DNA of 64,000 nucleotides. It comes from Crocinitomicaceae bacterium (GTDB taxonomy: Bacteria > Bacteroidota > Bacteroidia > Flavobacteriales_D > Crocinitomicaceae). This document shows positions 25,774-35,423 of the stretch, in pieces. The position numbers and the translations under genes were made by a program. The notes beneath the pieces are model-generated. The model was given only the letters and a program-made list of their open reading frames with translations, made no database searches and was not told where the DNA came from. Where the stretch lies: the NCBI GenBank assembly GCA_030830785.1, contig JAURMI010000015.1, forward strand, positions 1 to 64,000. The letters run 5' to 3'. Position 1 is the stretch's first letter, and the number at the start of each line of letters is the position of its first letter.

Positions 25774-26088
25774 ATGACCGAAAAGCTCAATACGCTTCTT
25801 GCCGATATACGTTCACGCAGCATGCAACTTGCATCAGACTTGCAGAATGAACGTTCAGCACACCAGTCCCTTTTAGAAGAAAAGCAAAAACTTGAAACGC
25901 TTTTCAATGAAGAACAAATTCAAGTTGCTCAGTTAAAAGAACAAATTGAAGAGCTTAAAACGTCATTGACAGAGACAAATAACAAAGTCGAAGAGTCGCC
26001 CGTTGTTGTGAATAGTCGCAACGCAGCGCAAATTGACGCACTTGTGAAGGAAATTGAATTCTGTATAGAAAAGCTTAAGCAAAGTTAA
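25774..26088 (+). CDS. Coiled-coil protein preceding zapA
   Basis: A 104-residue, highly charged protein that is almost entirely helical. The heptad pattern runs through residues 5-70 (SLLEEKQKLETLFNEEQIQ, QLKEQIEELKTSL), then comes a short loop and a C-terminal helix (AAQIDALVKEIEFCIEKLKQ). The stop codon is directly followed by the zapA ATG. Bacteroidota often encode a short coiled-coil protein just before zapA; a ZapB-like partner in division-ring assembly is plausible from size and neighbour, but sequence alone does not show it. Confidence 0.72.
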   Translation: MTEKLNTLLADIRSRSMQLASDLQNERSAHQSLLEEKQKLETLFNEEQIQVAQLKEQIEELKTSLTETNNKVEESPVVVNSRNAAQIDALVKEIEFCIEKLKQS

Positions 26089-26379
26089 ATGAGTAAAATA
26101 GCGCTTAAAATTAATATTGCCGGTCGCACCTACCCACTCAATGTACCTGAATCTGAGGTAGAAGCTGTTCACTATGCAGCCGCTGAAGTGAATAAAGCCA
26201 TTGACTTGCTTAGAAAAAACTATGCAGTAAATGATAACCAAGATCTATTGGCAATGTCGGCATTGCAACTGCTAACAAAAGCGAAAGCCGAAGCCAAACC
26301 TGTTGAAAAGGCGCCTGATTTCACCGATATCGAAACGGCATTAGAAGCGCTAAGACAAGACTTGGACAACATTCAATAA
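26089..26379 (+). CDS. zapA: Cell division protein ZapA
   Basis: ZapA cross-links FtsZ filaments at the division ring. The 96-residue protein begins with the ZapA core KIALKINIAGRTYPLNVPES, followed by the dimer helix with EVEAVHYAAAEVNKAI and the conserved LLAMSALQLLTKA. A long C-terminal helix supports tetramer formation. It lies between the coiled-coil gene and rny, an arrangement seen across Bacteroidota. No 6S RNA fits the short gap to rny. Confidence 0.88.
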   Translation: MSKIALKINIAGRTYPLNVPESEVEAVHYAAAEVNKAIDLLRKNYAVNDNQDLLAMSALQLLTKAKAEAKPVEKAPDFTDIETALEALRQDLDNIQ

Positions 26380-26425
26380 TTCCTCTCATTTTGCGTAATC
26401 TCAATCGGCTACAAATTGAAGTAGA

Positions 26426-27955
26426 ATGGATTTATTATGGATTATAATTGGATCAGTTGGCGGCGGAGTAGCAGGAATTTTTGCTCAAAAAACAATCTTT
26501 AAAAACAATGCACAACGCATTATTAAAGATGCCGAAATCAAAGCCGAAACCATCCAAAAAGAAAGAGCATTACAAGCAAAAGAACGCTTCTTGAAACAAA
26601 AAGAAGAACATGAAGAAGTAATCAAAGATCGAGAAAGACGCATGCAGTCAAATGAAGATCGCTTTCGCTCAAAAGAAAAAACACTGAATCAAAAATTAGA
26701 AGAAATTGGTAGAAAAGAAAAGGAACTAGAAAAAGTACAGACCGATTACCAATCTAAAGTAAGTATTATAGAGGTGCGTACCCAGGAGCTCGACAAAATT
26801 CATCAAAAACAAATTGCTGAATTATCTAAAATTGCCCAACTTGCACCTGAAGATGCAAAAAAGCATTTAATGCAGGCACTCACAGACGAAGCGCGAACTG
26901 CAGCCATGGCAACCATCAAGGAGATAACAGAAGAAGCTAAGCTTAATGCCAACAAAGAGGCACGTAAAATAGTAATTCAAAGTATACAACGTGTAGCAAC
27001 AGAACAAGCAATAGAGAATGCAGTTTCTGTATTTAATATTGAGTCTGACGAAGTTAAAGGAAGAATCATTGGCCGCGAGGGTAGAAATATTAGAGCCTTA
27101 GAAGCAGCTACCGGTGTTGAAATCATTGTTGATGATACTCCAGAAGCAATCATCTTATCATGTTTTGATCCCGTACGCAGAGAGATTGCGCGTTTAAGCT
27201 TACACCAATTGGTGTCTGATGGCCGGATTCACCCAGCACGAATTGAAGAAGTTGTTTCTAAGACTCGCAAGCAACTCGATGAAGAAATAGCAGAAACAGG
27301 AAGACGCACCTGTATTGATTTAGGAATTCATGGTTTACACCCTGAACTTATGCGCATGGTTGGCCGAATGAAATTTCGTTCATCTTATGGCCAAAACCTA
27401 TTGCAACACTCTCGAGAAGTGGCCAATCTTTGTGCTATCATGGCAGCCGAATTAGGATTAAATGTGAAAATTGCCAAACGTGCAGGTTTACTTCACGATA
27501 TTGGTAAAGTTCCGGACGAAGAACCAGAATTACCTCATGCGATTCTTGGAATGAAAATGGCAGAAAAATTTGGTGAAAAGGCAGAAGTGCTTAATGCCAT
27601 TGGAGCCCACCATGATGAAATTGAAATGACCACGCTTATTTCGCCAATTGTGCAAGTCTGTGATGCGATTTCTGGAGCACGCCCCGGAGCGCGCAGAGAA
27701 ATTGTAGAAGCGTATATAAAGCGTATAAAGGAACTTGAAAATTTAGCACTTTCCTATGAGGGTGTCGCAAGTGCATATGCCATTCAGGCAGGTCGTGAAT
27801 TACGCGTATTGGTCGAAGCCGAAAAGGTTAGCGATCAAAAAGCAGAAGAACTTTCGTTTACGATTTCGCAGCGAATTCAGACCGAAATGACCTATCCTGG
27901 ACAAGTTAAAGTAACCGTAATCAGAGAAAAACGCGCTGTTAATTACGCAAAATAA
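26426..27955 (+). CDS. rny: Ribonuclease Y
   Basis: Membrane-anchored endoribonuclease that initiates mRNA decay. The 509-residue protein has an N-terminal membrane helix (about residues 2-20, [19 protein letters not shown]), a long coiled coil (about 30-190), a KH domain with [19 protein letters not shown] (about 213-232), and an HD domain with [11 protein letters not shown] and [10 protein letters not shown] (about 325-420). The HD metal ligands are present. The Glu/Lys/Arg-rich coiled coil and overall length match the family. It is the third gene after the coiled-coil gene and zapA. Confidence 0.97.
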   Translation: MDLLWIIIGSVGGGVAGIFAQKTIFKNNAQRIIKDAEIKAETIQKERALQAKERFLKQKEEHEEVIKDRERRMQSNEDRFRSKEKTLNQKLEEIGRKEKELEKVQTDYQSKVSIIEVRTQELDKIHQKQIAELSKIAQLAPEDAKKHLMQALTDEARTAAMATIKEITEEAKLNANKEARKIVIQSIQRVATEQAIENAVSVFNIESDEVKGRIIGREGRNIRALEAATGVEIIVDDTPEAIILSCFDPVRREIARLSLHQLVSDGRIHPARIEEVVSKTRKQLDEEIAETGRRTCIDLGIHGLHPELMRMVGRMKFRSSYGQNLLQHSREVANLCAIMAAELGLNVKIAKRAGLLHDIGKVPDEEPELPHAILGMKMAEKFGEKAEVLNAIGAHHDEIEMTTLISPIVQVCDAISGARPGARREIVEAYIKRIKELENLALSYEGVASAYAIQAGRELRVLVEAEKVSDQKAEELSFTISQRIQTEMTYPGQVKVTVIREKRAVNYAK

Positions 27956-27962
27956 TTTAAGG

Positions 27963-29012
27963 ATGCATGCCGATCTTTTTCAATGCCTCATTGCAGGGCC
28001 TTGTTCGGCCGAATCGAGAGAACAATTATTTCAAACGGCGGAGGGTTTTAAAAACCTCCCGCTAAATTATTTTAGGGCCGGAATTTGGAAACCACGCTCC
28101 CAACCTGGTGCATTTGAAGGCATAGGCAACGAAGGGTTACTTTGGCTTCAAGAAGTGAGAGAAAAATATGGTTTCAAAATTTGTACTGAAGTAGCAACGG
28201 CCGAACATGTCAAGGCCGCAGTTGAACATCGGCTTGATATGGTTTGGATTGGTGCGCGCTCAACAGTCAATCCTTTTACAATTCAAGAACTCGCTGAAGC
28301 GCTACAAAGCACTGGTATTCCAGTTATGGTTAAAAATCCGATCAATCCCGACCTAAACCTTTGGCTTGGGGCTATAGAGCGGCTCGAACGCCATTTTATA
28401 AATGTGATTGGAGTGATACACCGCGGTTTTTCTGTTTATCAGAAAACTAAATATCGAAATAACCCTCATTGGCAAATTGCTATAGACTTTAAAGAAGCGC
28501 GTCCTGATTTACCATTACTTATGGATCCCTCGCATATTGGCGGTAGATCTGCACTAATTGGTCCGCTCACACAACAAGCAATTGATCTAGATTATAATGG
28601 TGTAATGATAGAATCCCATTTTAACCCAAAAGAGGCCTTAACGGATGCCAAACAACAAATTAGTCCTAGGGACCTAGTTGAATTATTGGAGCGCCTAAAA
28701 CCAAGATCAAATAACGACAAGCTGCAAAGCCTCCTAAAAGACCTTAGAAAAAAACTAAGCCTTGTAGACCATTCATTATTCGACCTTTTAGTGGAAAGAA
28801 TGGAGCTCTCCCTTCAAATTGGATTGCTTAAACGCACACATAATTCTACAATATTACAAGTTGAACGATGGGAAGAAACAAAAAGAATAATGATGCAAAG
28901 AGCAGCACTGTCAGGATTATCTCAAGAGTTTATTGAACAATATATTAAAATGCTCCACGAAGAATCATTGAGAATTCAATTGGAAGTCATAAAAGAAAAT
29001 CATGCACATTAA
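27963..29012 (+). CDS. Bifunctional 3-deoxy-7-phosphoheptulonate synthase / chorismate mutase
   Basis: The 349-residue fusion combines the first shikimate enzyme with chorismate mutase. The N-terminal DAHP synthase domain of the KDO8PS-like type I-beta class (about residues 1-245) shows LIAGPCSAES, FRAGIWKPRSQPGAFEG, MVWIGARSTVNPF, PVMVKNPINPD and the metal ligands in LLMDPSHIGG and ESHFNP. An AroQ-type helical mutase domain follows (about 262-345, LRKKLSLVDHSLFDLLVERM). The order, synthase first and mutase second, is the Bacteroidota form; the mutase domain is thought to provide feedback control. It overlaps aroA by 11 nt. Confidence 0.92.
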   Translation: MHADLFQCLIAGPCSAESREQLFQTAEGFKNLPLNYFRAGIWKPRSQPGAFEGIGNEGLLWLQEVREKYGFKICTEVATAEHVKAAVEHRLDMVWIGARSTVNPFTIQELAEALQSTGIPVMVKNPINPDLNLWLGAIERLERHFINVIGVIHRGFSVYQKTKYRNNPHWQIAIDFKEARPDLPLLMDPSHIGGRSALIGPLTQQAIDLDYNGVMIESHFNPKEALTDAKQQISPRDLVELLERLKPRSNNDKLQSLLKDLRKKLSLVDHSLFDLLVERMELSLQIGLLKRTHNSTILQVERWEETKRIMMQRAALSGLSQEFIEQYIKMLHEESLRIQLEVIKENHAH

Positions 29013-30216
29013 GGTTGATTCTTTAAATGGTATCATTAAAGCACCTCCATCAAAAAGCCATGGTCAGCGCCTTCTATTAATTTCAGCGCTCAGTGCTAAA
29101 CAATCTCAAATAGAAAATCTGGGTTTAGACAACGATACGACTTCTATGAAGGTTGCATTGAATCAATTGAATCAAAACAAAATAGACAAAGCTTTAAAAC
29201 CATGCACTATAGATGTCGCTGAAAGTGGTTTTGCATTTCGTACCTTATCCTTTGTAGGCTTAAATTTTAGTTCAAACTTTCAAATAACAGGAAGCGGCAC
29301 TTTGCAAAACCGAAATCAAAAATCTACAATTCAGTTGCTCGAACAACTCGGATTAAATGTAGGCCATCAAGATCTTCGCTTACCGATTGAAATTAAAGGT
29401 GAGATTAAAAACATGCATTTGGAAGTAGATGGTAGTGAAGGTTCACAACATGTTTCAGGACTCTTTTTTTTAGCAGTATGCACCCCTGGAAATTGGAAAA
29501 TAAAGCTTAATAATTTAAAAAGCAGGCCCTATTTTGAACTTAGTTTAAAGGTTTTAACCCAAGCTGGATTTAAATATAAAAGAAAGGGTGATTATTTTGA
29601 ATTTATAGGAAAACAAGAACTAGAATTGCAAAAATTAAAAGTAGAAGGTGATTGGAGTAGTATGGCGGCGTTTTGTGTAGGGGCGGCTATAAAAGGGAAA
29701 ATTACACTTTTGGGCTTGAATCAAAATAGTTTACAACCAGATATTCAAATTCTTGGAGTGCTAGAACAATTTGGTGCAAATATTTATTGGGATTCTGGTC
29801 TCTTACACATCGAATCAACGAGGTGTCGAAATGGTTTTAATTTTGATTGCAGCGATTGCCCTGACTTATTTCCAATACTCGTTGTTTTGGCCTGCGCAGC
29901 AACATCTATGAGTGAAATAAAAGGAATAGGCCGTTTACTAAATAAAGAATCAAACCGACTGCTTGCTATGCAGCAAGCATTAAATCAATGGGGTGTCGAT
30001 TATTTAATTATTGATGACTCGATACAAATCCATGGTAAGCAATACATTAAAGATGCAATGGTACAAACAAAAAACGACCACAGAATTGCCATGGCCGGAG
30101 CCATTGCTGCACTCTTAAATAAAAATGGTCAAAATATTGATGTGCCAATGTGCGTTAAAAAGTCTTATCCAGATTTTTTTGACGACTATAAGGCCTTAGG
30201 TGCCTTGATTAATTAA
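29002..30216 (+). CDS. aroA: 3-phosphoshikimate 1-carboxyvinyltransferase (EPSP synthase)
   Basis: Adds enolpyruvate to shikimate 3-phosphate, the sixth shikimate step. The 404-residue protein is a diverged but recognisable EPSP synthase: KAPPSKSHGQRLLL (canonical PGDKSISHR region), AESGFAFRTL (canonical SGT-R loop), GSEGSQHVSGLFF, DHRIAMAGAIAAL and KKSYPDFFDDY. It is shorter than the E. coli enzyme (427), as usual in Bacteroidota. The coupling to the DAHP synthase/mutase gene supports the call. Its 3' end overlaps the convergent lipoprotein gene by 8 nt. Confidence 0.9.
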   Translation: MHIKVDSLNGIIKAPPSKSHGQRLLLISALSAKQSQIENLGLDNDTTSMKVALNQLNQNKIDKALKPCTIDVAESGFAFRTLSFVGLNFSSNFQITGSGTLQNRNQKSTIQLLEQLGLNVGHQDLRLPIEIKGEIKNMHLEVDGSEGSQHVSGLFFLAVCTPGNWKIKLNNLKSRPYFELSLKVLTQAGFKYKRKGDYFEFIGKQELELQKLKVEGDWSSMAAFCVGAAIKGKITLLGLNQNSLQPDIQILGVLEQFGANIYWDSGLLHIESTRCRNGFNFDCSDCPDLFPILVVLACAATSMSEIKGIGRLLNKESNRLLAMQQALNQWGVDYLIIDDSIQIHGKQYIKDAMVQTKNDHRIAMAGAIAALLNKNGQNIDVPMCVKKSYPDFFDDYKALGALIN

Positions 30217-30763
30217 CTTGAAGAATGTATTGCTCGAAGCTCAAATTTAATTTGGCTAACCTTGCGCGAATATCTTTTTTTTGCTCACTAGAGATCCCTG
30301 GTTCCTTGAGTAACAACTCATAGTAATAGCGTACTTTGGAAGTATCTCTTGGCGAGTTAATATCATAAGAACTTCCAAGACTTTCTAGTACAATTTTTCG
30401 ATTTTTGAAATTTGGAAAACGCGTCAATAAAGTATCTGCATATGCCCGAGCATCCAAAGGTGCACGTAAATTGTCATAGACCATATGAATTTTAAACATA
30501 CAATCTGCACTATAAATGTCATTGGGAAAGGCCTTTATGTATGCTTTTAGCCTGTTGATATATTCAATTTGTGTCAAACTCGTAATTTGCGATACTTTTT
30601 GTTGGTCTGATTGCAACGATGAAAGTGAATCCTCATAGGATTTTATCCGTTGTTGTAGTTGCTTTTTATCAGCATTTGAGGCAGCCAAATTGGAGCTAGA
30701 ATCATTATTACAGGAAAAAAGTAATAAAATTGAACTAAGAAAAATTAATGCAATGTTTTTCAT
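30209..30763 (-). CDS. Lipoprotein with tetratricopeptide-like helices
   Basis: A 184-residue lipoprotein. The signal LIFLSSILLLFSC places the lipid-bearing cysteine at about residue 18. A coiled segment (about 33-58) and helices resembling TPR-type outer-membrane assembly lipoproteins follow: INRLKAYIKAFPNDIYSADCMFKI, ARAYADTLLTRFPNFKN. The pattern of FP at helix ends recalls YfiO/BamD-type repeats but is too short for BamD. I do not assign a function. It is 8 nt downstream of def in the yqgF-def-lipoprotein unit. Confidence 0.7.
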   Translation of the reverse strand: MKNIALIFLSSILLLFSCNNDSSSNLAASNADKKQLQQRIKSYEDSLSSLQSDQQKVSQITSLTQIEYINRLKAYIKAFPNDIYSADCMFKIHMVYDNLRAPLDARAYADTLLTRFPNFKNRKIVLESLGSSYDINSPRDTSKVRYYYELLLKEPGISSEQKKDIRARLAKLNLSFEQYILQVN

Positions 30764-30771
30764 GCGTCTTG

Positions 30772-31371
30772 TTATGGTTTGCGATTTTTTTTGGCACTGG
30801 GAAAACTCATTTTGTAGTCAACAGAAATGGCGCCTTGACTTATATTCCCAAGCCTTTTCAATAAAAGTTTTTTCTTGAGCGGGCTTAAATGATCTGTGAA
30901 TAAAATCCCTTCAACGTGATCGTATTCATGTTGAATGATACGCGCTGCATATCCTTCAAACCACTCTTCCTTTAACTGCCACCGCTCATCATAGTACGAA
31001 ACTAAAATACGCTCCTTTCTAGAAACGTTTTCGCGTATTCCAGGTATTGATAAACAACCTTCTTGAAATGCCCATTCTGCACCAGCTTGCTCTTCAATGA
31101 TAGGATTGATAAATACTTTTTTAAAATTTTCTATTCCTTTTGCCTTTGGATCGGGTTCATCATCTGGGTCATCGGCAAACGGACTGCCATCCACAATAAA
31201 AAGTCGGATGCTTTTACCAATTTGTGGAGCAGCCAAACCAACTCCTTTTGCTTGATACATTGTCTCAAACATATCGGAAATTAGCTGAGAAAGGTCTGCA
31301 AAATTTGCATCAATTTCTTCTGCTTCCTTTTTTAAAACAGGATCTCCAAAGGCAACTATGGGTAATATCAT
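30772..31371 (-). CDS. def: Peptide deformylase
   Basis: Removes the N-formyl group from new proteins. The 199-residue metalloenzyme has the three family motifs: GVGLAAPQIG, EGCLSIPG (metal cysteine) and HEYDHVEG (two metal histidines and the catalytic glutamate region, here HEYDH for HExxH). The insertion DGSPFADDPDDEPDPKAKG between motifs one and two is usual in Bacteroidota. It is the second gene of the yqgF-def-lipoprotein unit (19 nt after yqgF). Confidence 0.96.
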   Translation of the reverse strand: MILPIVAFGDPVLKKEAEEIDANFADLSQLISDMFETMYQAKGVGLAAPQIGKSIRLFIVDGSPFADDPDDEPDPKAKGIENFKKVFINPIIEEQAGAEWAFQEGCLSIPGIRENVSRKERILVSYYDERWQLKEEWFEGYAARIIQHEYDHVEGILFTDHLSPLKKKLLLKRLGNISQGAISVDYKMSFPSAKKNRKP

Positions 31372-31390
31372 GGTGCAAATTTAACAAGGA

Positions 31391-31798
31391 TTAGCATAGA
31401 CTCAAGTATTCTTGCAAAATCAAAGCAGCGGCAACTTGATCGACCAACCCTTTTTCATGTTTCTTTTTTTTATGACCCATTTGATGTATAGCTGCACTTG
31501 CCATTTTTGAAGAAAAACGCTCGTCGATTAAGGTTAATTTTAAATGTGGAAAAAGACTTGCTAATCTGAGTTTAAATAAGCGTACATTTTCGGTAATATG
31601 CGTGTCAGAACCGTCAAGTCTTGTGGGGTATCCAAGTAATATCTCAGTAATTTTACGCTTTGGTAGCTCAACTTCCAACCATGCTTCTATTTGTTCTGTT
31701 GGTATGGTGGCAACAGGGCTCGCAATTATTCGATCACTATCACTTGTAGCAATACCACAACGCTTAAGTCCGAAATCTATGCATAAAATGGCAGACAT
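31391..31798 (-). CDS. ruvX: Holliday junction resolvase-like YqgF/RuvX nuclease
   Basis: A 135-residue RNase H-fold protein of the YqgF/RuvX family, implicated in 16S rRNA 5' processing and possibly recombination. It has LCIDFGLKRCGIATSD (first catalytic Asp), ILLGYPTRLDGSD, LTLIDERFSSKMAS (catalytic Glu) and the C-terminal VDQVAAALILQEYL (final Asp). All catalytic acids are present and the length is standard. Its start codon is preceded 4 nt upstream by a TAATTTTG box, so the transcript is probably leaderless. It heads the unit with def. Confidence 0.93.
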   Translation of the reverse strand: MSAILCIDFGLKRCGIATSDSDRIIASPVATIPTEQIEAWLEVELPKRKITEILLGYPTRLDGSDTHITENVRLFKLRLASLFPHLKLTLIDERFSSKMASAAIHQMGHKKKKHEKGLVDQVAAALILQEYLSLC

Positions 31799-31802
31799 CC
31801 TT

Positions 31803-31819
31803 CAAAATTAGTAATTTCG
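31803..31819. promoter_or_regulatory. Back-to-back divergent -7 boxes for ruvX and the lipoprotein at 31824
   Basis: Minus-strand TAATTTTG (31810-31803) and plus-strand TAATTTCG (31812-31819) are separated by one base. Each is followed by exactly 4 nt and then the start codon of the divergent gene (ATG 31798, GTG 31824). The whole intergenic region is 25 bp. Confidence 0.5.
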
Positions 31820-31823
31820 TGTC

Positions 31824-32624
31824 GTGATAAAAAAAGTCTTATTCTTCTTGCTGCTTGTAGGTTTATTTTCATGCACTGAAAATAATAAAACTGAAACCAC
31901 CCAAGTAGGTCCATATATTTTTAATCCAACCTTTAAGGGAATTGGTACTTTTATCAATTACCAGCAGATGATTGATTCTAGTCAAGAATTAGAACAAATC
32001 ACTTCTTTGTTGTTTACTCATCAATCTGGTTATACTTTAACATCCGTAGCTTTTTTAGATAAAAATGGCGAAACAGTAAAGGCTACCATAGAAAAGAATG
32101 ATACAGACGGACGACAAACAATTTTTACCTATTATTTTCTTAAAGAAGTACTGAGCATGGTGCGCATAGAAATCTCTAACCCAAGTGCACAAAAAAATCA
32201 ACTTGAAGAGTCCGTTGTATTTTACAATACCGAACAAATTCCGATAAATGCCTACACAAGATTCTTTAAACCAGAAGAATTAATGCAAAAAAATGAAGTG
32301 GCCTTTAATTTAATTGACATTTCCAAAGAATTGCATGAGCAAATTGAACAAAACATGCTACTAATAAATGATATACACAATCAGGAAGGGCAGTTTGAAT
32401 TATATTTTCAGGGTTTTGACGAAGCTTTGGATAAAAAGTTTGTTCAATTTGGCAATCAAACATTTTCAACCAATCTTGCCTTTGAGCCTGAAGAGAATTT
32501 GAATAAGTTATTGCAGGGAAATTCTAAAGCTTTAAAAAATCAAAAATTTTTATTGCAACACCAACAAATAATTGATCCAAATGGGTATCAATTTCAAGTT
32601 TTATTAGCTATTGAAAAAAAGTAA
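31824..32624 (+). CDS. Lipoprotein of unknown function
   Basis: A 266-residue lipoprotein with GTG start; the signal VLFFLLLVGLFSC places the lipidated cysteine at about residue 17. The mature part is mixed alpha/beta with no motif I recognise; alternating strands such as TLTSVAFLDKNGETVKATIE and VVFYNTEQIPIN suggest a compact beta domain, and the region around 165-190 is helical. It is divergent from ruvX, from which it is separated by only 25 nt. It does not appear to be in an operon with the barrel gene that starts 54 nt downstream. Confidence 0.68.
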   Translation: MIKKVLFFLLLVGLFSCTENNKTETTQVGPYIFNPTFKGIGTFINYQQMIDSSQELEQITSLLFTHQSGYTLTSVAFLDKNGETVKATIEKNDTDGRQTIFTYYFLKEVLSMVRIEISNPSAQKNQLEESVVFYNTEQIPINAYTRFFKPEELMQKNEVAFNLIDISKELHEQIEQNMLLINDIHNQEGQFELYFQGFDEALDKKFVQFGNQTFSTNLAFEPEENLNKLLQGNSKALKNQKFLLQHQQIIDPNGYQFQVLLAIEKK

Positions 32625-32678
32625 TGCAACATTTTTTAGTAATGGCCGTCTTATAATCTATAAACTGACCTTTATTTC

Positions 32679-35423
32679 ATGAAAAATCTCCTTTTCTTCA
32701 CTTTATTTATTGCGAATTGTTTTTCATTTTTTAGTCAAAAAATGGAGATTTCCGGGCGCTTAGTTGATAGTTCGGGCAATGTTGCGGTTGCCCAAGCAAG
32801 CATCATGGCAATACATTTACGCGATTCAGTTTTGGTTCAGTTTACGCGCAGTAGCAAGGACGGGCTGTTCGAATTTAAAAACCTACCGCTAGATTCATTC
32901 CAGCTCATCATTGAGCATAGCAATTGGACTTCAAGAAGCATTTACTTGATGGGTTCCACTAAGAAAAACATTTTTGAGCTGCCCGACATTCGACTTTATC
33001 CCAAAGTTCAAGATGTGAAGGATGTAGTGGTTACGAGAAATCGAAATTCCATCTACTTCAGTGGAGATACGCTCATTTATGTGGCCGATTCATTTAAAGT
33101 TGCCGAAAATGCCGTTGTAGAAGACCTTCTTAAAAAACTTCCAGGTATAAAGGTAGAAGATGATGGCAGTATAACTTCGCAAGGAAAAGAGATAAGTCAA
33201 GTGCTTGTTGACGGAGACGAATTTTTTGGTTCTGATCCAACCATAGCTACAAAAAACCTGGCTGCTAAAGGCGTCGAGTCTGTTCAAGTTTATGAAAAGA
33301 AAAACGAAGATGCTGCAGTTGGTGAAGACGATAAAATACAAGTACTCGATCTCAAACTCAAAGAGGAAGCAAAAAGAGGATACTTTGGCAAAACCGCTGT
33401 AGCTTCAGATTTCAATCAAGGAGCGCTTGATGAGGCATTCTACGAATCTGAATTGCTCTATAATAAATTTGACAAAACTCAAAAAATATCGGTTTTTATG
33501 TTGGCTTCAAACACACCAAAATCAAGTTTTGGATTTGGGGATATGAATAAATTTGGGTTAGATAACGAAAGAAATGCAAGTGGACTCAATTTCTGGGATA
33601 GAGACTCAAAAGGGAATAATTCGGGAATTCCTCAGACGCTTAAAACGGGTGTTTATTACAATGACCGCTTAAATGAAAAATTAAAATTAGGTGTGAATTA
33701 TGCCTACTACGACAGTCGTTTGCAGGCAAATTCTAGTTCGCAAACCCAGTATTTTCTTGCAGATAGCTCATATTTCACCAAAGATTCTACAAATAATTTC
33801 ACACTGAGTGGTTCACACCGCATTAATTTCAACCTTCAAATTGATATAGATTCATTAACTAAATTGGAAATTAAGCCAAACTTTCAGATCGACAATGGAG
33901 AACAAAACAATACCTCCATTAATGATTTTAGAAACCAGGGATTTAATTCTTACCTACTGACCAATGTGAACAATCAATATAATTCTAGTGGACTGAGCAG
34001 CAACTCAGAAGCGATATTGAGACGGAAGTTTGGTAAAAAAGACCGCGAACTTGAGGCCAAGTACATTTTGCGCTACAGTGAAAATAGTTCAGAAGGAACT
34101 TTAACAACCAATACAACTGCCTTATTATTCGACACACTTTTTGATCAGAGAAAAACCATTGATAATTCCAACCAAACACACTATACGACTTTATCCTACA
34201 CAGAGCCGCTCCGAAAAAATTTGTTGTTGACAACTGAATATTTTCTCGAAATGGGTGGGTCAACCCAAGCACGATATACCTATAATCCAAATAATTCAGG
34301 TATTTACAATGAAATTGACAGCTTGTATACGAATGATTTTGTTAATGACCGTTTTCAACAACGCGGAACTATAATTCTTACTTACCTCCTTAAAAACCAG
34401 CGAATTACAGGTGGATTGGGTTATCGCAATATCCAAATTGACAATATCAATCAATTTTCCGGCGTAGGTATCAATCAAAACATTTACAATTTTTTACCCA
34501 ACTTTTCTTATCAATTCAAGCCAAGTATGGCCAAAAGGATCAATATCCGCTACAGCACAAACTCTGCACCACCAAGTGCCAATGATTTACAGCCTGTTCA
34601 GGACAACACCAACCCAAATCGCATTCAAGAAGGAAATCCGGACCTCAAACCAAATTATCAACATCAGCTAAATTTCAATGCAAACGTTTGGCAAGCCATG
34701 ACGGGACGCTATCTTTGGTCAGGGGGTAATGCTACTTTTACTCAAAATGCCTTTGGCAATAGCACCACATATGATCAGTTTGGCCGAACCCTTTCTAAAA
34801 CAGTTAATGTAGATGGCAATATGTTTGCAACTATTTATGCCGGGGGTGGATATCCCATTTTAAATAGAAAAATCACATTTGAACCAAGCATGAACGCCTC
34901 GTACTTTAAGAACAACAACTTTATCAATAATCAACTCAACACAACGAGTACTGCAACACTCAGTGGTGATTTTGGTATCAAACTCAGCTTAGATAGTTTG
35001 GATGTTGAGCTTAACACTAGTTATACCTATGTGATGCCAACTACAACCCTTAATTCATTCTCTAATCAACCCTATTCTACCCAATTATACGGCATGGTAG
35101 GTGATTGGCGCATGCCTTCTCAATGGCGATTCAAATGGGAAGTCAACTATACTTTGAACCGAGGAAGAGCTGATGCATTTAACCGAAACTTCTTGATCAT
35201 TGATGCAGAACTTAATAAAGCTTTTCTTTCTACAGGGAACTTGATCCTGGGGCTATCTATTAATGACTTACTGAATCAAAACCTCAACTTACAACGCTCT
35301 GTTTCGGGAAACATGATCACTGACAATTACACGCGCATTATTTCGAGATATTTTTTAATGCGCCTTACCTACAAATTTAACAACAACAAGACCCGTGAAG
35401 AAGATTTTCGTATGTGGCATTAG
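32679..35423 (+). CDS. Outer-membrane beta-barrel protein, TonB-dependent receptor-like (OMP_b-brl_3 type)
   Basis: A 914-residue outer-membrane protein. It has a signal peptide (about residues 1-19, ending FFSQ), a carboxypeptidase-regulatory-like domain (about 22-105: EISGRLVDSSGNVAVAQASI) and a plug-like domain (about 115-215: VVEDLLKKLPGIKVEDDGSI, VLVDGDEFFG). A large barrel follows and ends in aromatic strand YFLMRLTYKFNNN. This layout is the Bacteroidota TonB-receptor-like family that often precedes GLPGLI proteins, as here. A TonB box is not obvious. The substrate is unknown. Confidence 0.85.
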   Translation: MKNLLFFTLFIANCFSFFSQKMEISGRLVDSSGNVAVAQASIMAIHLRDSVLVQFTRSSKDGLFEFKNLPLDSFQLIIEHSNWTSRSIYLMGSTKKNIFELPDIRLYPKVQDVKDVVVTRNRNSIYFSGDTLIYVADSFKVAENAVVEDLLKKLPGIKVEDDGSITSQGKEISQVLVDGDEFFGSDPTIATKNLAAKGVESVQVYEKKNEDAAVGEDDKIQVLDLKLKEEAKRGYFGKTAVASDFNQGALDEAFYESELLYNKFDKTQKISVFMLASNTPKSSFGFGDMNKFGLDNERNASGLNFWDRDSKGNNSGIPQTLKTGVYYNDRLNEKLKLGVNYAYYDSRLQANSSSQTQYFLADSSYFTKDSTNNFTLSGSHRINFNLQIDIDSLTKLEIKPNFQIDNGEQNNTSINDFRNQGFNSYLLTNVNNQYNSSGLSSNSEAILRRKFGKKDRELEAKYILRYSENSSEGTLTTNTTALLFDTLFDQRKTIDNSNQTHYTTLSYTEPLRKNLLLTTEYFLEMGGSTQARYTYNPNNSGIYNEIDSLYTNDFVNDRFQQRGTIILTYLLKNQRITGGLGYRNIQIDNINQFSGVGINQNIYNFLPNFSYQFKPSMAKRINIRYSTNSAPPSANDLQPVQDNTNPNRIQEGNPDLKPNYQHQLNFNANVWQAMTGRYLWSGGNATFTQNAFGNSTTYDQFGRTLSKTVNVDGNMFATIYAGGGYPILNRKITFEPSMNASYFKNNNFINNQLNTTSTATLSGDFGIKLSLDSLDVELNTSYTYVMPTTTLNSFSNQPYSTQLYGMVGDWRMPSQWRFKWEVNYTLNRGRADAFNRNFLIIDAELNKAFLSTGNLILGLSINDLLNQNLNLQRSVSGNMITDNYTRIISRYFLMRLTYKFNNNKTREEDFRMWH

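Noticed and set aside
25774..26088. Naming the coiled-coil gene zapB
   Set aside because: Sequence is generic coiled coil; only position suggests a division role.
26380..26425. 6S RNA gene beside zapA
   Set aside because: The gap is only 46 nt, too short for 6S RNA.
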